Origin: JBDUCV01 sp040003255
GTDB taxonomy: Bacteria > Actinomycetota > Actinomycetes > Mycobacteriales > Jatrophihabitantaceae
DNA: 11,826 nt
NCBI GenBank assembly: GCA_040003255.1
Contig: JBDUCV010000065.1
Location: 1-11,826, forward strand
Reading direction: 5' to 3'
In this document: piece after piece, positions 1 through 7,425 of the stretch
Layout: each line of letters opens with the position of its first letter
Position numbering within the stretch: the first letter of the stretch is position 1
Translations under genes and position numbers: made by a program
Notes under the pieces: model-generated
What the model was told of the DNA's origin: nothing
Databases searched by the model: none
Seen by the model: only the letters and a program-made list of their open reading frames with translations

Positions 1-1
1 G

Positions 2-1051
2 TCGGCCGAGCTTGCTCTGACGCCGGCACCGGCCGTCGGACTCGTCGACCAGTTCGGCAGAGTGGCCACCGATCTGCGGATCTCACTGACCGACAAGTGC
101 TCGTTGCGCTGCACGTACTGCATGCCGGCTGAGGGCCTGCCGTGGCTGCGGACGCCCGAACTGCTCACCGACCCGGAAATCCTGCGGCTGGCCGAGGTGT
201 TCGTGCGGCTGGGCGTACGCAGCATCCGGCTGACCGGAGGCGAACCACTGCTTCACCGCACCCTGCCCGACGTCATCGCCCAGTTGACGCGGCTGAATCC
301 GCGTCCGGAAGTGACGTTGACGACAAACGGCCTCGGCCTGGTACGTACCGCCACCGCCATCGTCGAGGCCGGTTTGGACCGGATCAACGTCTCCGTCGAC
401 ACGCTGGATCGCGAGCGATTCCAGCAGCTCACCCGACGCGACCGGCTCGAGGACGTCCTGGCCGGAATCGCCGCCGCGGCGGCCGCCGGCCTGCGCCCGA
501 TCAAGATCAACGCCGTGCTGATGCGTGGCAGCAACCTCGACGAGGCCCCGGACCTGCTGAACTGGGCGTTGCAGTCGGGTCACGAGCTTCGCTTCATCGA
601 GCACATGCCGCTCGATGCCCAACACGAGTGGTCCCGGCAGGTGATGGTGAGCGCCGAGGAGATTCTCGAGCTGCTGAGTGAGCGGTTCGAGCTGCGCGCG
701 ATTGGCCGCACCGACCGGGGGACAGCACCGGCCGAGTCCTTCGAGGTACTCGACGGGCCCCACGCCGACAGCTGGCCGACCCGGCCGGGACGGCTCGGCA
801 TCATCGCCTCGGTGACCCGGCCGTTCTGCCGCGACTGCGACCGCCTCCGGCTTACCGCCGACGGTCAACTGCGCACCTGCCTGTTCGCCCAGTTCGAGAC
901 CGACCTGCGTGGTCCCTTGCGCGATGGTGCCGGGACGGACGAACTTTCGGCACTGATTCGCACGGCGGTGGCCGGTAAGCAATCAGGTCACGGCATCGGC
1001 CGAGCGGACTTTGTCCAGCCCGCCCGGCCAATGTCGGCTATCGGCGGCTGA
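2..1051 (+). CDS. moaA: GTP 3',8-cyclase MoaA (5' end outside the window)
   Basis: Radical SAM enzyme that catalyses the first step of molybdenum cofactor synthesis, converting GTP to 3',8-cyclo-7,8-dihydro-GTP for MoaC. Seen: the N-terminal cluster CSLRCTYC (CX3CX2C, bases about 98-121), the GGEP SAM-binding motif near base 238, a C-terminal second cluster CX2CX13C (FCRDCDR ... RTCLF, about 823-881), and the final SAIGG, the conserved GG tail that is essential for activation in the family. The frame is open to the window edge. The residues before the GTG at 62 (LVDQFGR) belong to the conserved MoaA N-terminus, and no ATG, GTG or TTG lies in frame upstream of it within the window. The true start is therefore off the left edge and GTG 62 is an internal valine. 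349 residues are visible, close to full family length. The 3' end overlaps a convergent small gene by 14 nt. Identification is secure. Confidence 0.96.
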   Translation, partial: SAELALTPAPAVGLVDQFGRVATDLRISLTDKCSLRCTYCMPAEGLPWLRTPELLTDPEILRLAEVFVRLGVRSIRLTGGEPLLHRTLPDVIAQLTRLNPRPEVTLTTNGLGLVRTATAIVEAGLDRINVSVDTLDRERFQQLTRRDRLEDVLAGIAAAAAAGLRPIKINAVLMRGSNLDEAPDLLNWALQSGHELRFIEHMPLDAQHEWSRQVMVSAEEILELLSERFELRAIGRTDRGTAPAESFEVLDGPHADSWPTRPGRLGIIASVTRPFCRDCDRLRLTADGQLRTCLFAQFETDLRGPLRDGAGTDELSALIRTAVAGKQSGHGIGRADFVQPARPMSAIGG

Positions 1052-1244
1052 CTCGGTCGAGCAAGAAAGCGCGACGGGCGAGGAAATCGGCGAGGCCGTC
1101 GGCGTGCTCGGCGCACGCCAGCCAGTGTTTTACCCGCGACGTGTCGTGGAGCCGCGGATTACGCCATTGCAGATCCTCGGTGGCCGAGGCTCGGCATCCG
1201 CGCGCGCAGCAGCGGGGCTCGTCACCGGCGGTGGACTGTTCCAC
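1038..1244 (-). CDS. Small Cys/His-rich actinobacterial protein (often auto-annotated 'acetone carboxylase')
   Basis: A 68-residue protein in the choice of start made here. It has a paired-cysteine segment (CCARGC), then a WRNP-LH motif, WLACAEH, and a DFLARRAFLL tail. The C-x3-C ... C-x2-H arrangement looks like a small zinc-binding fold, which is inference. From memory, short actinobacterial proteins with the same pattern (C-GC-A, W-NP-LH, W-AC-EH, FL--R-FL) are common and often carry the label 'acetone carboxylase', for which I see no enzymatic basis. GTG 1244 is preferred because TACCGT at 1252-1257 on this strand sits 7 nt upstream, as in a leaderless transcript. GTG 1247 or 1253 are alternatives, and the frame is open back to 1310. 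The gene is convergent with moaA (14-nt overlap) and divergent from moxR. Function unknown. Confidence 0.72.
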   Translation of the reverse strand: MEQSTAGDEPRCCARGCRASATEDLQWRNPRLHDTSRVKHWLACAEHADGLADFLARRAFLLDRVSRR

Positions 1245-1249
1245 CACGG

Positions 1250-1278
1250 TCACGGTACAGCTTGGTCCCGTACCGTGA
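1250..1278. promoter_or_regulatory. Perfect 9-bp inverted repeat with outward -10 hexamers (divergent promoter or operator)
   Basis: TCACGGTAC (1250-1258) and GTACCGTGA (1270-1278) are perfect reverse complements separated by 11 nt, with centres about 20 bp (two helical turns) apart. Each arm contains TACCGT, a TANNNT -10-type hexamer: at 1271-1276 on the plus strand toward moxR, and at 1252-1257 on the minus strand toward the small gene. No good -35 is visible for either. It could be a bidirectional promoter, a dimeric repressor site, or both. A role as an RNA hairpin is less likely because both proposed transcripts would start outside most of it. Confidence 0.5.
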
Positions 1279-1300
1279 GGCCGCGCAGCCACCAGCAGAG

Positions 1301-1306
1301 ACGGAG
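1301..1306 (+). promoter_or_regulatory. Ribosome binding site fixing the moxR start
   Basis: ACGGAG lies 6 nt before GTG 1313. This supports that start over the in-frame TTG at 1262, which falls inside the inverted repeat upstream. Confidence 0.65.
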
Positions 1307-1312
1307 CCACGA

Positions 1313-2401
1313 GTGACCGACTCGTCCAACCCGCACACTCCGGCCGCCGACGCGACCGCCCTCGAGCGGGTGATGTTCGAGGTCAAGCGCGTCATCGTCG
1401 GCCAGGAGCGCTTGGTCGAGCGTCTGCTCGTCGGCTTGCTCGCCAAGGGGCACTGCCTGCTCGAGGGCGTGCCTGGCGTGGCCAAGACTTTGGCGGTCGA
1501 AACCCTTGCCCGCACGGTCACCGGGTCATTCGCCCGGCTGCAGTTCACTCCCGACCTCGTGCCGTCCGACATCGTCGGCACGCGCATCTACCGGCCGAGC
1601 AGCGAACGCTTCGACACCGAGCTGGGCCCGGTGTTCGTGAATTTCGTCCTTGCCGACGAGATCAACCGTGCGCCGGCCAAGGTGCAGTCGGCGCTGCTCG
1701 AGGTGATGGCCGAGCGGCAGGTGTCCATCGGCGGGACGCGGTACCCGGTGCCATCGCCGTTCCTCGTGCTCGCCACGCAGAACCCGATCGAGAGCGAAGG
1801 CGTCTACCCGCTGCCCGAAGCCCAGCGTGACCGGTTCTTGATGAAGATCGCCGTCGACTACCCGACGACCGCCGAGGAGCGCGAGATCGTCTATCGAATG
1901 GGCGTCGAGCCGCCGGTTGCCAATGCGGTGATCTCGACCGAGGAGCTGTTGCGTCTGCAGCACACCGCCGCCCGCGTGTTCGTACACCATGCCATCGTCG
2001 ACTATGTCGTGCGCGTCGTCGTCGCCACCCGCAATCCCGAACAGCACGGGATGCCCGATGTTGCGCAGTGGGTGTCCTATGGAGCCAGTCCCCGCGCCAG
2101 CCTCGGGATGGTGGCCGCTGCGCGCGCCATCGCGCTGCTGCGTGGGCGCGACTACGTCCTTCCGCAGGACGTGCTCGATGTCGCCGCCGACGTACTGGCG
2201 CATCGGATGGTGCTGTCCTACGACGCGATCGCGGACGGCGTGCCCGCCTCGCATGCGGTGCGCCGCGTGCTGCAGACGATTCCGCTGCCGCAGGTGGCCC
2301 CGCGCCAACGAGCGACCAGTCCGGTGCTGCCTCCGGCTGGCGGTCGGCCGGGTTACGGCCAGCCGGCGGGCGAGCAGCGTGGGTGGGAACGCACCGCGTG
2401 A
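1313..2401 (+). CDS. moxR: MoxR-family AAA+ ATPase (Rv1479/MoxR1-like)
   Basis: A 362-residue AAA+ ATPase of the MoxR class, thought to act as a chaperone or metal-insertion/assembly factor together with VWA-domain partners. Seen: Walker A GVPGVAKT (residues 52-59), Walker B with LADEINR (113-119), sensor 1 in ATQNP (N157), a probable arginine finger in EAQRDRF (172-174), and the sensor 2 segment GASPRAS (R261). The C-terminal lid domain is followed by a low-complexity Pro/Gly-rich tail (about 330-362). GTG 1313 is chosen because of the RBS at 1301-1306. The gene overlaps the DUF58 gene by 4 nt, so translation is probably coupled. From memory, the mycobacterial counterpart is moxR1, next to the same two partner genes. 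The substrate cannot be deduced from the sequence. Confidence 0.93.
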   Translation: MTDSSNPHTPAADATALERVMFEVKRVIVGQERLVERLLVGLLAKGHCLLEGVPGVAKTLAVETLARTVTGSFARLQFTPDLVPSDIVGTRIYRPSSERFDTELGPVFVNFVLADEINRAPAKVQSALLEVMAERQVSIGGTRYPVPSPFLVLATQNPIESEGVYPLPEAQRDRFLMKIAVDYPTTAEEREIVYRMGVEPPVANAVISTEELLRLQHTAARVFVHHAIVDYVVRVVVATRNPEQHGMPDVAQWVSYGASPRASLGMVAAARAIALLRGRDYVLPQDVLDVAADVLAHRMVLSYDAIADGVPASHAVRRVLQTIPLPQVAPRQRATSPVLPPAGGRPGYGQPAGEQRGWERTA

Positions 2402-3327
2402 GCGACGCGGCGGCGCCCGCGCTCGACGTCGCTTCGGCCGAAGCGCTGCTGCGTCGGCTGGAGTTGATCGTCCGTCGGCGGCTGGACGGCCTGCTGCAGG
2501 GTAACTACCTCGGCCTGGTGCCAGGACCGGGATCGGAGGCAGGCGAGTCTCGGCTTTACAGCCCAGGCGATGACGTGCGGCGAATGGACTGGCCGGTGAC
2601 GGCCCGCACGACCATCCCGCACGTCCGGCAGACCGTCGCTGACCGCGAACTGGAGACGTGGCTCGCTGTCGACTTGTCGCCGAGCGTCGACTTCGGCACC
2701 GCTCTGAGCGAGAAGCGAGAACTGGTGTTGGCGGCCATCACCGCTGTCGTGCACCTTACGGCCCGGGTCGGCAACCGGGTCGGTGCGGTGGTTGTCACCG
2801 GTGAGCGCAGCTACCGAATCCCGGCGGCTACCGGCATCGCGCACGCCCGCCATCTGATGACCCGCATCGCCACCACGCCGCGGGCCGCGTCCGGCGGGCA
2901 CGGCGATCTGGCCGGAGCGCTCGAACAGTTGCGTCGACCACCCCGTCTCCGCGGGTTGGTGGCCGTGGTGTCCGACTTCCTCGGCGAGCCGGACTGGGAG
3001 CGGCCACTGCGTGCACTGGGTGGACGGCATCAGCTGCTGGCGATCGAGGTGCTCGATCCGCGCGAGCTGGAGCTACCCGCCGCCGGGCTGATGACCTTCG
3101 TCGACCCGGAGACCGGGCGGCAGCTCGAGGTGCAGACCTCGCGTCCGGAACTTCGCGAGCGGTACGCGTCGGCGGCAAACGATCAGCGCACCCGAATCGC
3201 AGCCGCACTGCGGCACGCGGGTGCGGCGCACCTGCAGCTGCGTACCGATCGGGACTGGCTCACCGACGTCGTCGAGTTCGTGGTCGCGCGACGCCGGTCC
3301 ATCGTCGGATCACGGGTGGGTGGCTGA
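2398..3327 (+). CDS. DUF58 domain protein, partner of MoxR ATPase (Rv1480-like)
   Basis: A 309-residue soluble protein with the DUF58 core: the segment YSPGDDVRRMDWPVTART (residues 54-71) and a following VWA-like beta strand, ETWLAVDLSPSVDFG. Here D92-x-S94-x-S96 keeps the DxSxS pattern of a MIDAS-type metal site. No signal peptide or membrane segment is evident. The open frame continues far upstream (to 2068) inside moxR, but that part is a shadow. GTG 2398 overlaps the moxR stop as GTGA, which sets the start. It is followed by the VWA gene with a 1-nt overlap (TGATG). In the family, DUF58 proteins are encoded beside MoxR ATPases and are presumed to work with them; the biochemical role is unknown. 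Family assignment is confident, function is not. Confidence 0.92.
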   Translation: MSDAAAPALDVASAEALLRRLELIVRRRLDGLLQGNYLGLVPGPGSEAGESRLYSPGDDVRRMDWPVTARTTIPHVRQTVADRELETWLAVDLSPSVDFGTALSEKRELVLAAITAVVHLTARVGNRVGAVVVTGERSYRIPAATGIAHARHLMTRIATTPRAASGGHGDLAGALEQLRRPPRLRGLVAVVSDFLGEPDWERPLRALGGRHQLLAIEVLDPRELELPAAGLMTFVDPETGRQLEVQTSRPELRERYASAANDQRTRIAAALRHAGAAHLQLRTDRDWLTDVVEFVVARRRSIVGSRVGG

Positions 3328-4286
3328 TGGGCTTCCTGTCCCCGGTGTGGTTACTGATGCTGATCCCGGTAACGGCGGCGTTGGTGGCATACGTGGTGCT
3401 GCAGTTGCGGCGCAAGAAGTACGTCGCCCGATTCAGCAACGTCGAGCTGCTCGCCAGCGTGGCGCCGCGGCGGCCGGGATGGCGCCGGCACCTGACGTTC
3501 GCTCTGTTGATGGCCGGGCTGGCGGTGCTGACGATCGGCGCGGCACAGCCGACGGCATCGGTCCGGGTGCCACGTGACCGGGCAACCGTCATGCTCGCCC
3601 TAGACGTCTCGCTTTCGATGCAAGCCGATGACGTCCTACCAAACCGGATCGATGCGGCGAAGAGCGCGGCGAAGCAGTTCGTCGAGCTGCTGCCCCCGCG
3701 TATCAACGTCGGACTGGTCAAGTTCGGCGGTAGCGCCAGCGTGGTCGTCCCGCCGACCATCGATCGGGACTCGCTGAAGGTAGCGATCGACGGGTTGGAG
3801 CTGCAGGACTCGACCGCGATCGGTGAAGCCGTGTTCACCTGCCTGGACGCGATCACCGTGTTCAGCAAGGCAACGACCGCGAAGGACGACAAGCCTGCCC
3901 CCGCCCGAATCGTGCTGATGAGTGACGGGGCGAGCAACAAGGGCCGTACGCCGACGCAGGCTGCGGACGCGGCCCGCGGAGCCGGCATAGCGGTATCGAC
4001 GATCGCGTTCGGAACCGATGCCGGCACGGTCACCATCCCCGGTGAAGGCACCGCTCGGGTGCCGGCCGACAAGCCCACGCTGCGTGCGCTGGCGCAGGGC
4101 ACGGGCGGTTCGTTCCACACCGCTGCCTCGGCCGGCGAGCTGCAATCGGTCTACCAGGACATCGGGTCGCAGATCGGCTACACAAAGGCACGCCGGGAGA
4201 TCAGCTGGCGCTTCCTTGCGGTCGGCCTGCTGTTCACCCTCGCCGCCGCGGGCACGTCGCTGCTCTGGGGCGGACGCCTGCTCTGA
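3327..4286 (+). CDS. Membrane-anchored VWA domain protein (BatA/Rv1481-like)
   Basis: A 319-residue protein. It has two N-terminal membrane segments (about 6-27 and 56-74), a VWA domain (about 86-280), and a C-terminal membrane segment (about 295-314). The MIDAS motif is complete: D93-x-S95-x-S97 (LDVSLSM), T163 in DSTAIGEA, and D200 in LMSDG. Such proteins bind divalent metal and partner proteins, and are the membrane component encoded with MoxR and DUF58 proteins. ATG 3327 overlaps the DUF58 stop by 1 nt and the hydrophobic start (GFLSPVWLL) fits the family. It ends the operon. A 133-bp gap follows, without an obvious strong terminator. Predicted topology puts the VWA domain between the second and last membrane segments, probably facing outside; this is inference. 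Confidence 0.93.
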   Translation: MGFLSPVWLLMLIPVTAALVAYVVLQLRRKKYVARFSNVELLASVAPRRPGWRRHLTFALLMAGLAVLTIGAAQPTASVRVPRDRATVMLALDVSLSMQADDVLPNRIDAAKSAAKQFVELLPPRINVGLVKFGGSASVVVPPTIDRDSLKVAIDGLELQDSTAIGEAVFTCLDAITVFSKATTAKDDKPAPARIVLMSDGASNKGRTPTQAADAARGAGIAVSTIAFGTDAGTVTIPGEGTARVPADKPTLRALAQGTGGSFHTAASAGELQSVYQDIGSQIGYTKARREISWRFLAVGLLFTLAAAGTSLLWGGRLL

Positions 4287-4331
4287 GCCGATCGCGGGGC
4301 ACACGCAACACGGCGTAGCAGAGATACTGCC

Positions 4332-4347
4332 CTGTAAGCGGTTACGG
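4332..4347. promoter_or_regulatory. Short inverted repeat upstream of the DUF485-actP operon
   Basis: GTAA-GCGG-TTAC (4334-4345), extended by a T.G and a C-G pair on each side, lies about 73 bp before the DUF485 start in the 133-bp gap (4287-4419). It could be an operator controlling the symporter operon, or chance. I recognise no known regulator motif here and no convincing -35/-10 pair. Confidence 0.25.
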
Positions 4348-4406
4348 ACCCTACGGTGCGCTGACCGACTTCAGATTCCCGGCCAGCGGGTGCCCGGGAC
4401 GGCGGT

Positions 4407-4412
4407 AAGGAG
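4407..4412 (+). promoter_or_regulatory. Strong ribosome binding site of the DUF485 gene
   Basis: AAGGAG with a 7-nt spacer to ATG 4420 is the best Shine-Dalgarno sequence in the window. It decides the start against the much longer open frame reaching back to 4018. Confidence 0.85.
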
Positions 4413-4419
4413 ATCCGCA

Positions 4420-4779
4420 ATGAGTAGTCTCCCCGACACGGAAGATCCGGCACACCAAGGCAACCACCTCGCCGTGAACCAGTCACCGGAATTCGCGCAG
4501 CTGCGGCGTACCTTCCGCCGCTTCGTCTTCCCGCTGACCGCGATTTTCCTGATCTGGTACTTCCTGTTCGTCCTGCTGTCGAACTACGCCTCGGACTTTA
4601 TGAGCCGCAAGGTGATCGGCAACATCCATCTCGGCTTGATCTTCGGGCTGCTGCAGTTCGCCTCGACGTTCCTGATCACGATGCTCTACGCCCGGTGGGC
4701 AGACCGCAAGCTCGACCCGATGGCCGATGAACTCGCCGCCCGGGTCACCGGCCACGATGTCCCGGAGGTGGCGCGATGA
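4420..4779 (+). CDS. DUF485 family membrane protein (YjcH-like), ActP partner
   Basis: A 119-residue protein with a hydrophilic N-terminus of about 25 residues, then the DUF485 domain SPEFAQLRRTFRRFVFPLT and two membrane segments (about 35-55 and 68-92), ending in a charged cytoplasmic tail (ARWADRKLDPMADELAAR). Family members are almost always encoded directly before an ActP-type symporter, as in E. coli yjcH-actP, and are thought to assist it; the mechanism is not known. The stop overlaps actP by 4 nt (ATGA), so the two are surely co-translated. The start is set by the AAGGAG at 4407-4412. Confidence 0.9.
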   Translation: MSSLPDTEDPAHQGNHLAVNQSPEFAQLRRTFRRFVFPLTAIFLIWYFLFVLLSNYASDFMSRKVIGNIHLGLIFGLLQFASTFLITMLYARWADRKLDPMADELAARVTGHDVPEVAR

Positions 4780-6422
4780 GCGCCGCCGGCACCCTGCTCG
4801 CGGCCGATACGCCCGGCAAGCCGGCGGTCAATATCCTGATCTTCGGTGCGTTCGTGGTGGTGACGCTCGGCATCGTGCTGCGCGTCTCGCGGCAGAACCG
4901 CAGCGCGGCCGACTTCTACGCCGGCGGACGCAACTTCACCGGGCCGCAGAACGGCATCGCCCTGGCCGGCGATTACTTGTCGGCGGCGAGCTTCCTCGGC
5001 ATCGCCGGCGCGATCGCCATCTTCGGCTACGACGGATTCCTCTACTCGATCGGCTTCCTCGTCGCGTGGCTTGTGGCTCTGTTGTTGGTCGCGGAACTGC
5101 TGCGTAACACCGGCCGGTTCACGATGGCCGACGTGCTGTCCTTCAGGCTGCGCGAACGCCCTGTGCGCACCGCGGCCGGGATCTCCACCCTGGTGGTCTC
5201 GTTCTTCTACCTACTGGCCCAGATGGCTGGCGCGGGTGGCCTGGTGGCCTTGCTACTCGGCGTCGACAACAAGACCGGACAAGGCTTCGTCATCGCGATT
5301 GTCGGCGCGATCATGATTGCCTACGTGCTGATCGGAGGCATGCGCGGCACCACTTGGGTGCAGATCATCAAGGCCACGCTGCTCGTGATCGGCGCAGGCG
5401 TCATGACCGTGTGGGTGCTGGCCAGGTACGGCTTCAACCTGTCATCGGTGCTCGGCGACGCGGTGAAAGAGGCGGGCAAGACCGGGTCTAAGCTGCTGAA
5501 CCCGGGCAAGCAATACGGCAAGACCGACACCACGAAGCTGGACTTCCTGTCACTGGGGCTCGCCCTGGTGCTCGGCACTGCGGGCCTGCCGCACGTGTTG
5601 ATGCGCTTCTACACCGTGCCGTCGGCGCGTGAAGCCCGGCGCAGTGTGGTGTGGGCAATCTGGCTGATCGGCATCTTCTACCTGTTCACCCTCGTACTGG
5701 GATTCGGCGCCGGTGCGCTGGTGGGGCCGAAGGCGATCCTCGCCGCGCCCGGCAAGGCTAACTCGGCGGCGCCGCTGCTCGCCTATGAACTGGGCGGGAC
5801 GATCCTGCTCGGCGTGATCGCCGCGGTCGCGTTCGCCACGATCCTCGCCGTTGTAGCCGGGCTCACGATCACCGCCAGTGCCTCGTTCGCCCACGACGTC
5901 TACAACAACGTGATCAAGCGTGGCACGGTGACCGGGGAGGGCGAGGTGCGGGTCGCCCGCATCACCGCGGTGGTGATCGGTGTCCTCGCCATCTTCGGCG
6001 GCATCCTCGCGAACGGCCAGAACATCGCCTTCCTGGTGGCGCTCGCGTTCGCGATCGCGGCAAGCGCGAACCTGCCGACAATCCTGTACTCATTGTTCTG
6101 GAGACGGTTCAACACCCGCGGTGCGCTGTGGAGCATCTACGGCGGGTTGGTCTCGTGCCTGCTGCTGATCGCCTTCTCGCCGGTCGTGTCGGGTAAGCCG
6201 GCCGCAGCTGACGGCAAGAGCCCGTCGATGTTCACCGACCCGTCGGTGGACTTCCACTGGTTCCCGCTCGACAACCCGGGCATTGTGTCGATCCCGCTGT
6301 CATTCCTGCTCGGGATCATCGGCTCGTTGACCAGTCGCGAGCGGTCCAGTGAAGAGAAGTTCGCCGAGATGGAGGTTCGCAGCCTGACCGGTGCCGGGGC
6401 CGAGAAGGCAGTCGTGCACTAG
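4776..6422 (+). CDS. actP: Solute:sodium symporter, acetate/short-chain monocarboxylate permease (ActP/MctC type)
   Basis: A 548-residue polytopic protein of the solute:sodium symporter (SSS) family with about 13 membrane segments. Seen: FYAGGRNFTGPQNGIALAG (residues 47-65), the first core-helix motif DYLSAASFLG (66-75), GGMRGTTWVQIIKA (187-200), and GTAGLPHVLMRFYTVPSARE (267-286), all typical of ActP and MctC. These take up acetate and, in MctC, pyruvate and propionate. A hydrophilic loop (about 226-256) and a charged C-terminal tail (about 524-548) are also normal. The DUF485 neighbour supports the acetate-permease subfamily over proline or pantothenate symporters. The exact substrate is inference. 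Its TAG stop shares the palindrome CTAG with the stop of the convergent oxidoreductase gene. Confidence 0.9.
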   Translation: MSAAGTLLAADTPGKPAVNILIFGAFVVVTLGIVLRVSRQNRSAADFYAGGRNFTGPQNGIALAGDYLSAASFLGIAGAIAIFGYDGFLYSIGFLVAWLVALLLVAELLRNTGRFTMADVLSFRLRERPVRTAAGISTLVVSFFYLLAQMAGAGGLVALLLGVDNKTGQGFVIAIVGAIMIAYVLIGGMRGTTWVQIIKATLLVIGAGVMTVWVLARYGFNLSSVLGDAVKEAGKTGSKLLNPGKQYGKTDTTKLDFLSLGLALVLGTAGLPHVLMRFYTVPSAREARRSVVWAIWLIGIFYLFTLVLGFGAGALVGPKAILAAPGKANSAAPLLAYELGGTILLGVIAAVAFATILAVVAGLTITASASFAHDVYNNVIKRGTVTGEGEVRVARITAVVIGVLAIFGGILANGQNIAFLVALAFAIAASANLPTILYSLFWRRFNTRGALWSIYGGLVSCLLLIAFSPVVSGKPAAADGKSPSMFTDPSVDFHWFPLDNPGIVSIPLSFLLGIIGSLTSRERSSEEKFAEMEVRSLTGAGAEKAVVH

Positions 6423-7372
6423 GCCTGCGGGTCGAGAACGAGCTTGCCGACCGACGAGCGATCGCGCAGCGCTCGGTGCGCATCGCCCGCGCGGGCGAGG
6501 GGGTATGTCTTGCCGAGCACCGCGCGGAGCTCGCCCGTCGCCAGCAAGGTGAGCAGGTCGTTCACCGACTCGGCGAATAGCGCTGGCCGCTGCACGACAT
6601 GCACAAGCCAGAACCCGATCACGGCGGCGCTGCGGGCCATCAACGTCGCAGGCACGATCGGGGTGGGCGGCATCCGGCCGGCCATGCCGAACACCGCCAG
6701 CCGGCCGAGCGGTGCCAGCGCGGCGAGGCTCTGCTCGAACACCCGACCGCCGGTCATCTCCAGCACGATGTCGACCCGGTTGCCGTTGTTCGCCTTGCGC
6801 AGTTCGGTGTCTAGCGCATCCGCGGTGGAGTCGACGACGGCGTCGGCCCCGAGTTCTAGCGCCAGGTCGCGCTTGGTCGAATTGGACGCGGTGGCGATCA
6901 CCCGGCCGGCGCCCCATCGCTTGGCGAGCTGGATCGCGATCGTACCGACCCCGCCGGCGCCAGCGTGCACGACCACCGACTCTCCCGGCCGCAGCTGGGT
7001 GCTGGTGCGCAGCAGGTGCCAGGCGGTCGAGCCCTGGACGAGGGCGATCAGCGCGGCCGCGTCGCCGACCTGGTCGGGAATCGGGAACAGCTGCCTCGGA
7101 TCGGCAGCCACCCGCGCGGCATAGCCACCGGAACTGAGCAGGCCCAGCAACCGTCGGCCGTCCGGATCCCGAACGACGACCTCGCCGCCCGGGATCATCG
7201 GCAGGGTTTGCTTGGCGAGATAACTGTCCTCGGTTTGATGAGTGTCGGCATAGTTGACACCCGCCGCCAGCACATCGAACACCCGCTGCCCGTCGGTCGG
7301 CTGCGGGTCCGGTAGCTCGCGAACCTTCAGGGTCTCCGGCCCGCCGAACTCGGTGATCTCGATCGCGCGCAT
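6419..7372 (-). CDS. Zinc-independent MDR oxidoreductase (quinone oxidoreductase-like)
   Basis: A 317-residue medium-chain dehydrogenase/reductase. It has an N-terminal GroES-like domain (MRAIEITEFGGPETL, and GVNYADTHQT around 38-47, typical of the quinone oxidoreductase branch) and a Rossmann domain with the nucleotide-binding motif AGAGGVG (137-143). No catalytic or structural zinc cysteines are visible, which separates it from alcohol dehydrogenases. It probably uses NADPH to reduce quinones or enals; the substrate is unknown. ATG 7372 lies 6 nt downstream of TAGGTT on this strand with no Shine-Dalgarno sequence, which suggests a leaderless mRNA. It is divergent from fabG1 across 66 bp and convergent with actP (4-nt overlap). 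Confidence 0.88.
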   Translation of the reverse strand: MRAIEITEFGGPETLKVRELPDPQPTDGQRVFDVLAAGVNYADTHQTEDSYLAKQTLPMIPGGEVVVRDPDGRRLLGLLSSGGYAARVAADPRQLFPIPDQVGDAAALIALVQGSTAWHLLRTSTQLRPGESVVVHAGAGGVGTIAIQLAKRWGAGRVIATASNSTKRDLALELGADAVVDSTADALDTELRKANNGNRVDIVLEMTGGRVFEQSLAALAPLGRLAVFGMAGRMPPTPIVPATLMARSAAVIGFWLVHVVQRPALFAESVNDLLTLLATGELRAVLGKTYPLARAGDAHRALRDRSSVGKLVLDPQA

Positions 7373-7378
7373 GCGCCG

Positions 7379-7384
7379 AACCTA
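7379..7384 (-). promoter_or_regulatory. -10 element of the oxidoreductase gene (leaderless)
   Basis: On the minus strand TAGGTT (TANNNT) is followed by CGGCGC and then ATG 7372. That spacing places the transcription start at or next to the A of the start codon. No -35 consensus is evident. Confidence 0.5.
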
Positions 7385-7425
7385 CCGGCGGTCGGGCGGC
7401 TGGTGCTGACCGCCGCCGCATCGGC

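Noticed and set aside
62..64. GTG as the moaA start
   Set aside because: The conserved MoaA residues LVDQFGR lie before it in frame, so the start is outside the window.
83..982. A long minus-strand open frame opposite moaA
   Set aside because: High GC suppresses stops on the opposite strand. The translation shows no domain, and moaA on the plus strand is unmistakable.
2068..2397. Upstream extension of the DUF58 frame within moxR
   Set aside because: The extension is unlike DUF58 proteins, and the GTGA overlap at 2398 gives the expected start.
4318..4330. GCAG-agata-CTGC hairpin after the VWA gene
   Set aside because: A 4-bp stem without a following T run is too weak to call a terminator.
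6300..7421. A 373-codon minus-strand frame overlapping the oxidoreductase
   Set aside because: Same strand but a different frame from the MDR gene; its translation is Arg-rich with no motif, whereas the 6419-7372 frame has AGAGGVG and the MDR fold.
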